Source of the DNA: Marchantia polymorpha subsp. ruderalis
Taxonomy: Eukaryota > Streptophyta > Marchantiopsida > Marchantiales > Marchantiaceae
Direction of reading: 5' to 3'
Assembly: GCA_037833965.1 (NCBI GenBank)
Contig: AP031352.1
Coordinates: 27,716,501 to 27,780,500, forward strand
DNA length: 64,000 nt
This document shows positions 1-12,613 of the stretch, piece by piece. Positions within the stretch are counted from its first letter, which is position 1. Every line of letters begins with the position of its first letter. The notes under the pieces were generated by a model that was given only the letters and a program-made list of their open reading frames with translations, ran no database searches and was not told where the DNA came from. The translations under genes were made by a program, and so were the position numbers.

Positions 1-3000
1 AATTTTTTGTTGCTTGACTCCTGCACAGGCATAGCCGCCGCCAGGAGTGCATTTGAACACGTGTGGATATAGCTCAGGACGGAAAAAGCTGCTTTTAATT
101 TGACTGTGCGTCTGAACACTTGTACTTTGTCCTGTATGCACATGCTGAAATATCATTCGCAACTAGATGAACGCAATATTTTTTCTTTAAATATTTTCAA
201 ACTCCACTCACATTACGCATATCTCTTCATGTCTGAAGATTCTAGTTTTTAAATTTCCGAGACCTTGGGAACCATTCGTGAATGATATATTATATTTAAA
301 AAATATCCAGTCGCACTGAAACAACTGGACTTGATTCGATAGATCAGATCGATGTGACCTGTGGTATGGTGTGTATGGTAGCAGACAATTCAATTTAAAA
401 GTCAATGATGATATACATAAGACATAATGAATTTGATCATATGATGGACAAGAATCGAAGTCTAAGACTCTCTATAGGCTTTCCAATAGGGGAAAAATCA
501 GAAATAAATACATGCATGTGTGCTTCTAACTGTCTTCCACCACACAAGAAATGTATGAACAAGAACAATAAGACGCAATGTATATGAAAAACATTCCTTA
601 ATACAGATCCAAACTGAACAAGAAATTTTTCCTGTAAACAATCATATCAAGCCAAGATCGTTAAGAATATTGAAAAAGTTAAAACAATTCTCACCGAATA
701 AGAATAGACTTATTCCAAGAAAATATTTTATCAAATTGAATAATGTTTGATCTTGGTAATCATTATGATAAAATTGTATCTTCACGTTGGATAGTACATG
801 TCAAAAAATGTTCAAAAATCATGTTAATTAAATGGACTGTATTACCACAAACAACTTTACGACTTCATTCAGTAGTTGAAAGTCTGGCAAATCCTTGATA
901 AAAACAAGTGAAAATTAATCAATTTAGTTAGCATAATAGATCATTTAAGTTAAACATTCTGAATTATTCCGTGTCGAAATATGCATCGTGATGTTAATAT
1001 ATTTAGGAAAAGCGTCGAATCTGTTCAGATCTTCAAAAATTTTAATATCATCTTTTAGATAAAATACTTGACTTTCTAGAATAACTTCATATCTCTACGT
1101 TGCAAGATTTTCAAATAAAATGAAATTTCATCACATATAAGTTCCATTCAATAATTAGTGAAAAATAGCACTCAATATAACATGATACTGAATGAAATAT
1201 AAAAAGAATTTGAAAGGATGTAAACTTCAAACATGTGATGCTCTTAACAGGATTACGACAATCAAAGTTAGTTTACCTAAGTAAACTAGTGTTAGAGCAA
1301 TCTACTTTGGAAATTTTACTTGGATGATAAAGTCTTGAAGATGAACAATATGATTTATATTTGCTAATACAAGATATGTCTATGTTTTAAGAAAGTAAAG
1401 TTTGATGTATATGTATGCAAGTTGTATTATCGATTGATCTACTGCTTATTTGAGGAAACAAAATTAATAAAATTAACTATGTTTATTTCATCATTTGTTA
1501 TATATACCATTCCATGGCCATACAATTGTGATTCAAAAAATTTGATTATCAAAAATTATTATAATTCCTATTGTCCAATATTTTTTTAAATGTGAAGTAA
1601 AAATTTTATCTATCTTAGATCTCCATAAAAATTAAGTCCTGATGGAAAAATTAATTTCAATGCATATTTGAGTAATATTCATGAAAGTTAAAAAATTATT
1701 TTTCTAGAAAGAAACATTTGATATCATAAGCGCTAAATTTTATTTTAAAAATCTCATATGTCATATCTAATATTTTGGAATATCAGTACTTATTGGTATA
1801 TGATTTTATGTATTGGATGAAGAAATATTTAATGTTTAGCTTTACAAAACACTTATATGTGATTGATTCACACAAAATTATCATATCCATATTATATCCT
1901 ATTTCTCAATGTACAATGGTTTTTAAATTAAGCATATTCATTGTTATATTTCTTATTCACAAAAGTTTTAAGTACGTGAATGCATTTGATTTCTGAAATT
2001 CATTATAAACTCATATATTGAGATTACATTTATACTTTCATATAAAATATTTTCTGCAACCAGAGTAAGCATTTAACTAGTCTTTGCCTAGTTTTTTTTT
2101 TTAAAATATGCTGCATTTTGATCTCATTTTTTTGCACAGCACAATCAAAGTGTATCATTTAAATGCATTTTTGTTTAATATTCAATTTGAAATTCTATTT
2201 ATAATTCAAATCCATGAAAGCGTTGTTGCGATTAAAACAGGTCAAAATTCATGTTTTTTTATATCAAAATTAAATTTAACATAAAATTAATCTTACTTAT
2301 CTAAGATTAATTTAAGATAAGTAAAAAAAAATACAAAAGGATGTTGAAATCCATGATATATCTCCACACAAGATTACAATTTTATGTTTACATGAAAGTT
2401 GATTTTAGTAAAGATGATATTGTGATTAGTTTTTTCATATTTGTGCTGAAAATAACTAATTAATTGCAAATAGATCATATTAGCATAATCATTGATCCTT
2501 GAAACTTTGCAATGAATCATTGTTAAAGACAATAATTTAATTTTTTGAATAAATTTACAAATTAGATTAGTTATTTTCTTAGACTACGAATGATACAACA
2601 TAACTTTGTGTTGAACAAGATACTAAGAATCTAAGAAAAAAATATTGATCATTATCACTTTTAAAACATGTCGTTAGGTGATTACGTCAATGAGGTAAAA
2701 ATAATCATATAATATTAATAAATGAAGTCATAAAAAGTTACACTTCTTGTTGTCCAATAAATTGTAATCAACACATAGAGATATTATCGTAATTGACTCT
2801 AGATTAAATTTTATATCATTTTGAAATGATATGATGATCTTTTATGTCAAAATTCAACATTTTAAAACACAGATTTTGCTCAAAAGTCCAAATATACAAA
2901 TCTGAAATAGCCAATTTTGATGACTCAATGTTTTGACTTAAATTTTTTGCAAATTATATTCAATTACTTGAATGTATCCTATTATTCAAATATTTAAAAA

Positions 3001-3779
3001 ATAATTTTTTAATAAAATATTATTCATTATATATAATTCTTTTATTCTCAGAAATTTACACAAATATTAATATTTTCAGCTTATTTAATCACAATTTTAT
3101 TTCCAATATTATTATTATTGGATTATTTCTAAATTTTGATTTCTAAAATTCGAAAAATTTAAAAAAAATTCATGATGGCTGAGTGATAGTTCTAACGTAG
3201 ATTATTAAAAAATTTATTTAAAAAAATTTTCTTAAAAAAATTATTTGAGAAAATTTTTACAAAATTTGTGAATGGTAAGATTAATTTTTGAACAAGATAA
3301 AAAAAATTGGTTAAATAAAAAATAAGATAAAATACTTAATAGAATAATAAATAAATTTGAAGCAATGATTGAGAATCTTCTATCACGTTTCCAAATTTTT
3401 AAATTATTTAAATTATCAAATACATGTTGGAAGTTAATAAATTATCAAGTACATTATTTAAAATTTTTAGTGAATTTAAAAAACGCATTAAAAATTATAG
3501 ATTTGATTTCACTCCAGATTAAGGTTTAGATTCATATGAATAAATTTGAGTGTTAGAGTGTAGTTTGACATTTTTGTACATTGATATAGATGCAAAACAA
3601 ATTTGAAAATCAAACATTTTTGATACTATAGTACAATTGTTGAAAAAATACATTTTTTAACTTTCATATTTTAAGATAATAAAAATTTAAAATATGAGTG
3701 TGACAACAAATTTAAAATTTTGTATGATCATGGATTCTATGTGCTAGAATGGCTAAGTAAATACCAAAAAATTGTGAAG
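1..3779. other. AT-rich spacer, no gene seen
   Basis: Very AT-rich sequence with long runs of A and T. The open frames are short (under about 75 codons), have low-complexity composition, and match no family I recognise. No RNA gene, LTR or terminal inverted repeat was identified. Decayed transposon sequence below recognition is possible. Confidence 0.7.
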
Positions 3780-5120
3780 ATTGCGGGGGCTAGCCTCCCA
3801 TCAAGTGTATGTACTATGTAGTATAAACTGACGGCTACGGTATTCTCTCAGCCGCCTACGGTTCACTTCTTTTCAGTTGTAGGCTCTATGTGTTCTTTTT
3901 ATTTATAGTTCGCTAACCGACGAATCCCAAGAATACCTTTATAGGACAAGATTTTTCTCTGAAAATCATGCGTCTCATTTCTGTCTCATCCTGATAGCTG
4001 TAGGCCTTAGTTTTCACTCGTTCTACTTTTCTATATTGCCAGTTACGAGTTTTGACTATGAGTCGGCTATTGCGTCTCAGATAGTTTCCCTTGTAGTATA
4101 TGAACAGGATCGCAAAAACGTGACGTCAAACCTTATTCCAGCACGTGAATTAGTTTTCATGATCACGTAATCAATTTAACAAACTAGCTAGCAAAGCAAA
4201 CTAGCAAAGCTAGTTATCCCTCACATAGGGCTAATTAACTAATTATTACGTCACCACTACTCAAATTTCTGATTTTTCATGATAGAAGATTGTCAAAAGC
4301 ACCCATGTTTCATGCAATCGAAGAAAATCCCCCTTTTCATTGTTTCTCTAGAAATTTCTGTTCAGAGGCCCTGCAAAACATAGTCGTACCTTTGTTGCTC
4401 GTTAGGGAATCATTTTTGCTGCAATGGCCTCAATTCAGTCAACGAAACGAGCTGGTTTCGAAACCTGCTAAATGTATACATTCCTCACCAGTCAAATCAA
4501 GTCGCGACTCCGATTTGGTATGGTCAAAGAGGCGTGAACTAAAATCGTTTACGAAGGAAAGCGGGAGAAAAGTGATTTCGGTCTGGAACTTCAACGACAA
4601 CCCCTACAAACAGCGGTGAGGGGAGATTCCGACAAAATCTCAATGTAGAACAGGTTGACAATACACCTAAGTTGCAACTGTGCACGAGAAACACGACGTA
4701 AATTTGATGGATGAAGGTAGCGAGAGTGTCACGTCCACCCAGTATAAATGTGACAGAAGCAATCTCCCTAGCTGGGCCTCTGCCCGCACAGTTCGGGACG
4801 CGGTACCCACAAAATATCTTAGACCAGCTTTCCCTGCTTTTCCTGCTTAGGATACTATCCGGGGAGGTGAACTCCTTGTGTGATTTATATGTGTTGTGAC
4901 GGGCACTTGGATGATAAAGTTTTTTTACATGTGATGGGAAAGGGTTTGGAATCGGGGGTGGGATGGAAAAGGACTTGGAATAGGAGTTGGGATGGGAAAA
5001 GATTTGGAAACTTTACGAGAGGATTCTTAGAAAGTGAAACCTTCAGAGATTTTACCTTTTTCTTTCTTGATGCTTTATGGTATCTACTTGGCCACTTTCC
5101 ACATCTCTTTTTCCAATAAC
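3780..5120. other. GC-shifted island without a recognisable gene
   Basis: Base composition rises clearly above that of both flanks. The longest frame (4290-4619, +) starts at TTG, not ATG, and its product resembles nothing I know. A triple 29-bp tandem repeat lies at 4933-5010. The island could be an old retrotransposon leader or LTR: a TGTCACGTCC string near 4728 resembles the start of some Gypsy LTRs. I could not find a partner copy in the window. Confidence 0.4.
4933..5010. repeat. 29-bp minisatellite, three imperfect copies
   Basis: Copies start at 4933, 4962 and 4991, an exact 29-bp spacing. Each opens with GATGG(G/A)AAA followed by a GG.TTGGAA block. The third copy is shorter. The purine strand is G/A-rich. 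No coding role is apparent. Confidence 0.75.
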
Positions 5121-6794
5121 TAACGTACCTGTCTCAAGCGCACTCTCAACCACAAAGCCTCCACTGTATTATTGATGTTCTTTCAACTGAAGACATTGGG
5201 TTTACATAGTTTCAATTGCGTTTGAGGACTATGCTTGAAAAGCTTTAGCATTACAATATTTAAACCAATTAAGAGGTAGGCAATAGAATCTCAGGCGACT
5301 GTCTTCCTACCAGGGAACATATCTCTTATGTCCATGCCTCCCATAAAGACATGCAGAGGTTTAGACCAAAGTAAGAAGTTTACTAGTAAGTTAAACTAAG
5401 CTCACTTTCAGATGTAAATTGTCAGAAAATTGTTCTACAGAAAATTTGTTTTAGGTGTAGACGAGGACAACAAGATCCACTTCGCAGTCAGCATGCATAG
5501 CGATACACTTGTCATGTACTATGAATGGGAGAGGCATGATAAGGATCGGAGCACTATAAAAAGTATATATAGAAGGGAACAAAATAAACGAAACTCAAGC
5601 AAACCCTAGCACCAAGAAATCTTACAAAGATTAAATCAGAGTAGTTGGCTTGATTGCGTCAGGGTTAGTGATGGAATATATCACCAAATTCTAGAGTCTC
5701 CTGATAGAAGTGGAATGAGTTTACCCAAAATAAGGAAGGCTTGTAATTGTGACCATGGATGGAATGTGAGAGATTGAACAACCAGGATAACTCGTTCTTC
5801 ATAAGACTTGAGGTTGTAGGGGTTTGAGTCTATGATGAGTAGAGAAGTGGAAAGTTACATTTGGGGAGAAAAAAGCAATTGACTCGAAGTGCTGCAACTC
5901 ATCCCATAGAGGGTTGCAGTCATATAAGAGGTAAATTGCTTGAATAAATCTCAAGTATTTTTGGATATGAAAGAATCAGCCCATACGGTACAACTGAATA
6001 AAATGGAAAGACGCTTGACATATCTGCATTCCTCTCTGCAATATGGCACAAGTTTGACACATATCGAGCAGATAGTGACAAAGCAACTAGAGACAATATA
6101 TTTACTACTAAACTAAAATTGAAGGATACTTCAATCTTCTTGTGTGCCAACTGCAGATGCTCCAATCTACTTTCTTTTGTTTCAATTCAATTACTTCTGA
6201 AATCATATTATCTTCCCAAGGCAATATGTGTAAACATTTATTTGTCATATAAAGATTTTGGCATTGCTTTGTTCTACTATAATCATAATCAATCTCATAG
6301 AGTTGTGGTATGTTAAATCAGCTCATAATGAAAATGTAAGCTATGATACTCATATGACTTTGCAGTTGTTTTGAAAATAGGTAGGTAATCTCGTTCATTT
6401 TTCCAAAAAAATTATTAATCATATAAGAGAACTTGAATTCATATCTTTGAAAAATATTGTGTGTCTCTTAAGCATCCAACTTGTATCACTAAGATATTCT
6501 TATCTTAACAGAACATAATTCAACAAAAAAGGATAGATACAAAGTTTTATATTGATTAGTTGATAAGCTCTCTCATTGCATTTAATAAGTTCAATCACAT
6601 TTTTCTAACATCATATAAAATTTATTTCTAGATTTTAATGCCAGAATTAGAAGATAAACAATAGTCCAATATTGAGTAGAAGATACACATGTAAGATGCA
6701 AATCATCACATCATCATTTTACAATAACATTTGACAAATCTCATACAACTTAGCAAACTTGATGATGTATTCGTAGATGTTTACTAAAAACAAA

Positions 6795-6825
<31 letters not shown>

Positions 6826-8017
6826 ATATATATATATATCTTGTATACTCTGGTCATGAATCTACGTAAAATTTTTGCATGAATTTTTGCTCAGCCTCCT
6901 TTTCATAAATCATACGTTTTGATATGTCATTTTATCTATATTAGTACATCTATAGATTTTATTCAAATAATATGTGATTGTAAAGTATTCTTGTTACAAA
7001 TATCGACTTGTGATTTCTACAACCATTTTGTTCCCTCACTCCGCTGTAATAATTTCCATAACAATATACCCAATATTTACATAAATTGTTCAAAGATAAC
7101 TCCAAAGAGTATACATTCAATTATATTCCTTCACGCATGAAAATATAATCTTTGTTATATGATTATAGTAAAAAAAATTATATTTTTCGCTCCCATTTAG
7201 CTCTTGATAAATATTTTTTCACATTTTTTTCCTTCTCTAGTTCATGTTTTTGACAGCCCACGGCTTTTTATTCAACTAACAAGAACTTTGTTGTCCTTGA
7301 TTCATAATTTTCTCTCACATAATATTTCATTATTTTGTTCCACATATGTTGTTACAACGAATGTCCACTATCAATAACAATGATTTATCACTATGAAATT
7401 CTTTAATTCATCAAACCGAAGGTGATGAAGCACAACTTTTCAAGTTTTTCATGTCCGATACATAATCCTATAGTCATGAATGATTTCATTTCTCCTCACA
7501 ATTCATATAACAAAATTTTAATTCGAGCATTCTAGTAGTATATAGAAATAAAATTATGGAAGAGCTTAAAGATATTAGGTGGTTAGTGCCATAAAAAGCA
7601 AAGATCATATTTATGCCACAAACCACCACCAACGTAATCTTTGCTAAAATACCACATTTAAGAATGATAATCTGCTACTTGGGAGCCTTGAACTTTCTTA
7701 AAAAAAAGAAGAATCTTGCTACTTTGAGAGAGTTAGACTTTATTTGAAAGGAGTAAAGAGGAAAAACTTGAGAGATAAAGAGGAATTTTTTAGTTGTAAA
7801 TGTTAGTATTTTATTTTGACTGCGCAATAATTTTTTTTGTAAATAATCTCGATGCATTCTTCATCAATGCTCTAAACAGAGGCTAGCCTAGAGGCTTGGT
7901 TCAGTTTGAGAACGAAAGTGATGGTTGACCTTGGAAGAATCCTGCTACCATTTGGTTAGTTCTATGTATCATTATCCAAATGTTAATATTATAATTCCTA
8001 CTATTTGATGAAATTTA
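5121..8017. other. AT-rich spacer
   Basis: No gene supported. Around 5550-5580 there are TATAAAA and TATATATA strings followed by a CAAACCCTAGCACC stretch, which looks promoter-like, but no open frame of substance follows on either strand. A microsatellite lies at 6792-6839. Just left of 8018 is the ATTTA target site of the Copia element. Confidence 0.6.
6792..6839. repeat. Compound microsatellite (AAAT)n then (AT)n
   Basis: About nine uninterrupted AAAT units run directly into roughly seven AT units. This is a simple sequence repeat, likely length-polymorphic. Confidence 0.95.
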
Positions 8018-8339
8018 TGTTAAACATAGACTACATACACATTGAGACATACACGCACCAGAGAAGTCGACACCAAGAGATAACGTGGTTCATCTACACT
8101 GATGCTACGTCCATGGGAACAATGAGAACTTTACTAAGACTCTAAGCCATAATCGTACCGAGTCTCTGCTCTCCAAGCTCTCACGTTCTCCTAAAGCACT
8201 TCTACACAACAAGTGTTATATCTCTCATCTAGTGAGCTCACACAGGCTCATCTATATTGCAAGAAACCCTAACCTAAGCTAGTCCCTAACTAAGGTTAAG
8301 CTAACTAGAGTTAGCCGAGATCTAAGAGTTATCCTAACA
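8018..8339 (-). repeat. Copia 3' LTR (left end)
   Basis: 322 bp, TGTTAAACATAG at the left edge and CCTAACA at the right. It aligns along its full length with the copy at 14006-14326, with scattered substitutions. It contains a TATATT string in the same place as the TATATAG of the partner LTR. Confidence 0.95.
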
Positions 8340-8350
8340 ATCTCCCCCAT
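8340..8350 (-). other. Copia polypurine tract
   Basis: On the minus strand this reads ATGGGGGAGAT immediately before the 3' LTR, the standard position and composition for the plus-strand primer of reverse transcription. Confidence 0.85.
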
Positions 8351-8531
8351 GACTCTGGTCTTTGGGCCTATAACCTTTGCTATATATATGAATTAACTCT
8401 CGAGAAGTCCTAGAAGATGGATCTAACTTAGATCTACCTCTGTAAACTATAATTAACTAGAATTAAGCCGTAGCCTAAAAGTATGAGGTAAAATCACATA
8501 CAAAGATTTAACTAATTGATGTCAAGATACT

Positions 8532-9303
8532 TTACTTTTGTTCTACATCCACAATCTGTAATGTCGAACGATGTCTCGCAAAACTCTCCAAAGGAATTAC
8601 TTTGGTAAAGGCATCGGCTGGATTGAGTTTACCGTCAATCTTGACTAGCTCAATCTTCTTACCAAAAACCGACTCTCTGATAAAGTGATACTGAATGTCA
8701 ATGTGCTTCACCCGACTGTTCATCACCTGATTTACAGCAAGGTGTAAGGCCCTTTGACTGTCGCAATGGAGATTCACAATATCATGTGACAATCCCATTT
8801 CTGCAATAAGTCTATCCAACTAAACAACTTCCTTCGCAGCTTCTGCTACTGCCACATACTCGGCCTCTGTAGTTCATTGAGCTACGCACTTCTGCAAAGT
8901 AGACCTCCAACTTATGCACCCACCTCCAAGTGTAAATACATAACCCGTTGTAGATTTTCTTCCATCCAGATCTTGTCCATAATCAGCGTCCACATAGCCA
9001 ATCAAGGATTTGGCATTGAGTGATTTCACATCAAACAATAGACCATGATGTATCGTACATGAGAATCCATTTCACTGCCTCCCAATGCATCTTTCCTGGA
9101 TTAGACATGTACCTGCTAACCTTGCCCATCGACATGGCAATATCAGGTCTTGTGGAAATCATCAAGTACATGAGACTTCCCACCGCCTTATTGTAAGAGA
9201 TCTTCGACACCAACCCTCTTGTTATCACATCTGTTGGACATTGAGCTAATGACAACTTGAAATGGGGAGCCAATGGAGTACTTACTGGCTTACAATTCTC
9301 CAT
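8532..9303 (-). pseudogene. Copia RNase H region, broken
   Basis: Two open pieces, 9031-9303 and 8532-8819, separated by stops and a frame change. The first carries the Copia connection motif after reverse transcriptase (KPVSTPLAPHFKLS, then AVGSLMYL and STRPDIA). The second carries RNase H motifs: HCDSQRALHLA, a block around HIDIQYHFIRE, and the C-terminal KIDGKLNPADAFTK typical of plant Copia polyproteins. The intervening DLDGRKSTTG-like part is also recognisable near 8950. Not translatable as one protein. Confidence 0.88.
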
Positions 9304-9369
9304 GTTGAATCGTGCAAGTACCTTTCGAGCATACTTGCCTTGAGTAAACCATAGCTTGCCATTTTTGTC

Positions 9370-10044
9370 TCAATGAATCTCCATCCCTAAGATCCTCTTG
9401 GCCATTCCTAGATCTTTCATTCTAAACTCCGAACTCAAAAGAGATTTGAGATTATCCACTTGAGATCTATCTCTAGCCGCGATAAGCATGTTATCCACAT
9501 AGAGTACTAGAATAACGAAACCAAAGATCTCATTACTCACACTTTTCATGTATACACATGGATCAAACAAACTCCGTTTGAAACCTTGTGCACACATAAA
9601 GTCATCAAACGGCTTGTTCCATTGTCTTGGAGCTTGCTTTAATCCATACAAAGACTTTAACAATCTACATATCAATTCCTCTTGGCTCTTCTTCACAAAA
9701 CCTATCGGTTGTTTCATGAAGATAATCTCATCCAAGCTACCATAGAGGAAAGCTATGACAACATCCATTTGATCTAGTATAAGATCAAATAACTCAACAA
9801 GTACACAAAGTAATCTGATAGTGGCATACTTTGCGACTAATGAGTATATCTCATTATAGTCCACGCTTTTCTCTTGTGTGAATTCCTTGGCCATTAGTTT
9901 GGCTTTGTAGATTTTTCCTACACTCTCCGTTGGACTATCTTTCAGCTTGTAAACCCATTTAGAGTCCATCACTTGTTGTCCAGGTGGAAGCTTAACTAGC
10001 TTCCAAGTCTTGTTGTCATTGAGAGATTGCATCTCTCGCTCCAT
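9370..10044 (-). pseudogene. Copia reverse transcriptase, catalytic motif lost
   Basis: This copies RNA to DNA in active elements. The 224-codon piece shows the RVT_2 blocks in order: WKLVKLPPGQQVMDSKWVYK, QMDVVIAFLYGSLDE, KSLYGLKQAPRQWN and LYVDNMLIA. The family norm for the last block is YVDD; here the second Asp codon reads AAC (Asn) near 9490, consistent with a G-to-A change on the coding strand. The QMDV Asp is kept. A stop follows at 9370, before the GMEIH..KN..L segment continues. Enzymatically dead by inference. Confidence 0.92.
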
Positions 10045-10350
10045 TGCAGCATCTCACTCAAACTTATCAGTAGAAGCTTGAGCATCACGATATGAAGAAG
10101 GTTCTACTTCCTCCAAGATGAACGCATTACCATCATCATCTCTATCTTCAAGCTCCCGATCGTGAAGATTAGATGAATTGGCCCATGAACCATACCTTGT
10201 AGGAGCTCTACTCACACGATCTGATGATCTCCAAGTAGAAGTTTCTGGCTGATCACCATCATCTAGTGCTCTAATAAGAGGCTCACCAGTGACTTCTTGC
10301 TACTCTACTTCTTGCTGATGAGGAACACCTTCCAATTGTTTTGGAATCTC

Positions 10351-11360
10351 TCATTGTGGCCTATCATTAAATCCATAATGATCAATCTCCCCCTCAACAA
10401 TATCAGGAAGTGGAGATTTGCCCTTGTCAGTACGGGGAGCGTGAGCATTCTCCCACTCTTTCAACAATCTGGGCTTGTCGAAAGATACATCTCTACTGAC
10501 AATCACCTTACAAGCTACGGGATCCCATAGCCTGTAACCCTTCACACCACTTGCATAACCAAGAAATCGACATTTCTTGGAAGTAGGATCCAACATGGTC
10601 ATATGCTCCTTAGGTATAAGAGGGTAAGCCGTGCAACCAAATATACTTAATCGATTGTAATCAGCAACCCGCTTGTGCCTCAATTCAAACGGAGTTATAA
10701 AATCAATTGCACTTGAAGGAGAAAGATTTACCAAGTAAACTGTGGTATTCACAACTTCAGCTCCAAATTTATATGGTAAACCTGATTGGCTCATCATACT
10801 TCGCACCTTTTCCAACACTGTTCGATTGAGCAGCTCACAAACAGCATTCTGTTGCGGAGTATGAACCGTGATGAGATGGCGAATAATTCCCTCTACTTTG
10901 CAGTATTCTCCAAATTCCTTGGAGATATACACCCCGCCATTGTTCAAACGCAAATATTTCACCCAAACATTCAAGGCTTTCACCTTGTGCACCGTTAGAG
11001 TCTCAACTTGGGCTCTTCAACTTTTAAAAGTTGTAAAGACTTCAGACTTTTCCTTGAGAAAATAAACCTACACAAATCTTGAGTAGTCATCAATGAAAAC
11101 TACATAGTACCACTGGCCAGATAGTGAGGCTACTGGAGAGGGACCCCACACGTCACTATTTACATATTCAAGAATCACCTTGGAGCGATGAATTCCAACA
11201 CAAAAGTCTTTCTACGGTGCTTTCTCATAACACAATGCTCATATAATCTAAATCAATCTTACCCAAACCGGATAAAAGATCCTTTTTGCGAAGCAAAGTC
11301 AAATACCTGTCATTCATATGGCCCATCCTGGAATGCCAAATTTGAGCCATTCCAGGTCAA
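10351..11360 (-). pseudogene. Copia integrase (GAG-pre-integrase plus core), broken
   Basis: The pre-integrase zinc region is recognisable near 11300-11340 (WHSRMGHMN). The core follows, with an SDVWGPSPVASLSG block around 11140 holding the first catalytic Asp. The second Asp should be in LR.DNGGEY but reads LRLNNGGVY (near 10940), Asp to Asn. The Glu is kept in HTPQQNAVCELLNRT. The C-terminal segment KCRFLGYASGVKGYRLWDP is the usual Copia post-core signature. In-frame stops interrupt the part between 10993 and 11360. Inactive by inference. Confidence 0.9.
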
Positions 11361-11412
11361 GATCTAGTGACATTATTCTCTAACACATATAGAATCCTAT
11401 GCTTGTTCCCTT

Positions 11413-11849
11413 TCAAAACAACTTTACCCTAGCTTTGACTTGAAGTACACCATCAGCTATCGACCACCGATGATTATTAGTGTCCAATACACCAAGAGAA
11501 ATCAAGTTCTTTTTCATCTCAGGAATATATCTCACATTTGTCAATGTGCGAACTATTCCATCAAACATCATAATCCTCACAGATCTAATATCGACAACTT
11601 GACAGGGGTGATCATTCCCCATCAAGACTGTACCGTTCAATGCAAGGTAAGAACTAAAGTACTCTCTATTGTGACATATATGGTATGAACAAGCACTATC
11701 AAGAATCCATTCATCATCTCTTCTTTCAAATAATGTGCAGAGGGCATACTTCCGGCATCATAAAGCATAATCATCATCAAGCAAATCATACTCAAGGTCA
11801 GCATTTGCAACATTTGCATTTGCAGAGGATGAATGACTTGCTTTTCCAC
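11413..11849 (-). pseudogene. Copia aspartic protease region, broken
   Basis: On the minus strand a WILDSACSYHI block near 11680-11715 matches the Copia protease active site (D-S/T-G/A followed by CS.HI). It is followed by GTVLMGNDHPCQVVDIRSVRI and RYIPEMKKNLISLGVLD, the family's typical downstream blocks. The protease spans two frames (11637-11849 and 11413-11640), so a frameshift lies near 11640. It normally cuts the gag-pol polyprotein. Confidence 0.87.
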
Positions 11850-11851
11850 GA

Positions 11852-12613
11852 AAATCCTTCTTCATGTGGCCAGCCTTGCCACACTTCCAACATAGCAAGG
11901 TCTTCTTGTCTTGAGACTTCCCTCAAGACTTCGATCTAAATTTTTGCTTGTCTTCATCCGTCGTCTGCTTTTGTGACCTACCTCGATTCACATTTAGGGC
12001 CAATCCAGACGATGTAGAGTATAAAGATTGCTGCATCATCTTTTGTTGAAGCTCATATGTCTTCAACGCACTCACCACCTCATTGTAGGTGATGGTTCTT
12101 CTATCTCAATGTAGAAGTACTTGAGATAGATTCTTGTATGAAGGAGGTAGTGAACCCAAAGAGTTGAAGAGACTTTCTTTCGTCACTTAACTCCTCACCA
12201 ACGTTTTGTGAATCCAACACAAGATCATTGAAAGCATCAATGTGATCTTGTACCTTGGTATTACCATCCTTCATCTTGAAACTCATCAGCTTCAAAGATG
12301 TGTAGAGTCCATTGGACAACTCCTTTTGATGGTACTTCCGTTGGAGAGTCTCGAACAACGACAAACAATCCCCATACTCTTCAAGCTGCCATATCACATG
12401 GGGTTGTAGATAGAGCATGACTGCATTCACCGCTATCTCTTGCATGTCGTTCCAGTCTTCTCCAAGCACATCTGCCGGCTTCGTCTTCAAAAGCTTACCC
12501 GAACCGGTAGCTTTCAACATGCCCTTCACTTGCCGTTCCCACAACAAGTAGTCCGAACGTTCATCATACTTGGCAATCTCAAACTTGGTGCCACCTACCT
12601 TCATTGTCCCCAT
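11852..12613 (-). pseudogene. Copia gag (UBN2-type) with damaged zinc knuckle
   Basis: The gag start is an ATG at 12613. The capsid-like domain is open to 12101 (170 codons), with YLLWERQVKGML near the start and MKDGNTKVQDHIDAFNDLV further in, both typical of UBN2-family gag of plant Copia. After a frame change the nucleic-acid binding zinc knuckle is found at about 11852-11893, reading CWKCGKAGHMKKDF. The last position should be Cys and is Phe, so the CCHC finger is broken. Gag packages the element RNA in cytoplasmic particles. Confidence 0.9.

Noticed and set aside
4290..4619. 109-codon frame as a small gene
   Set aside because: It begins at TTG, has no homologue I recognise, and no supporting splice or promoter pattern.
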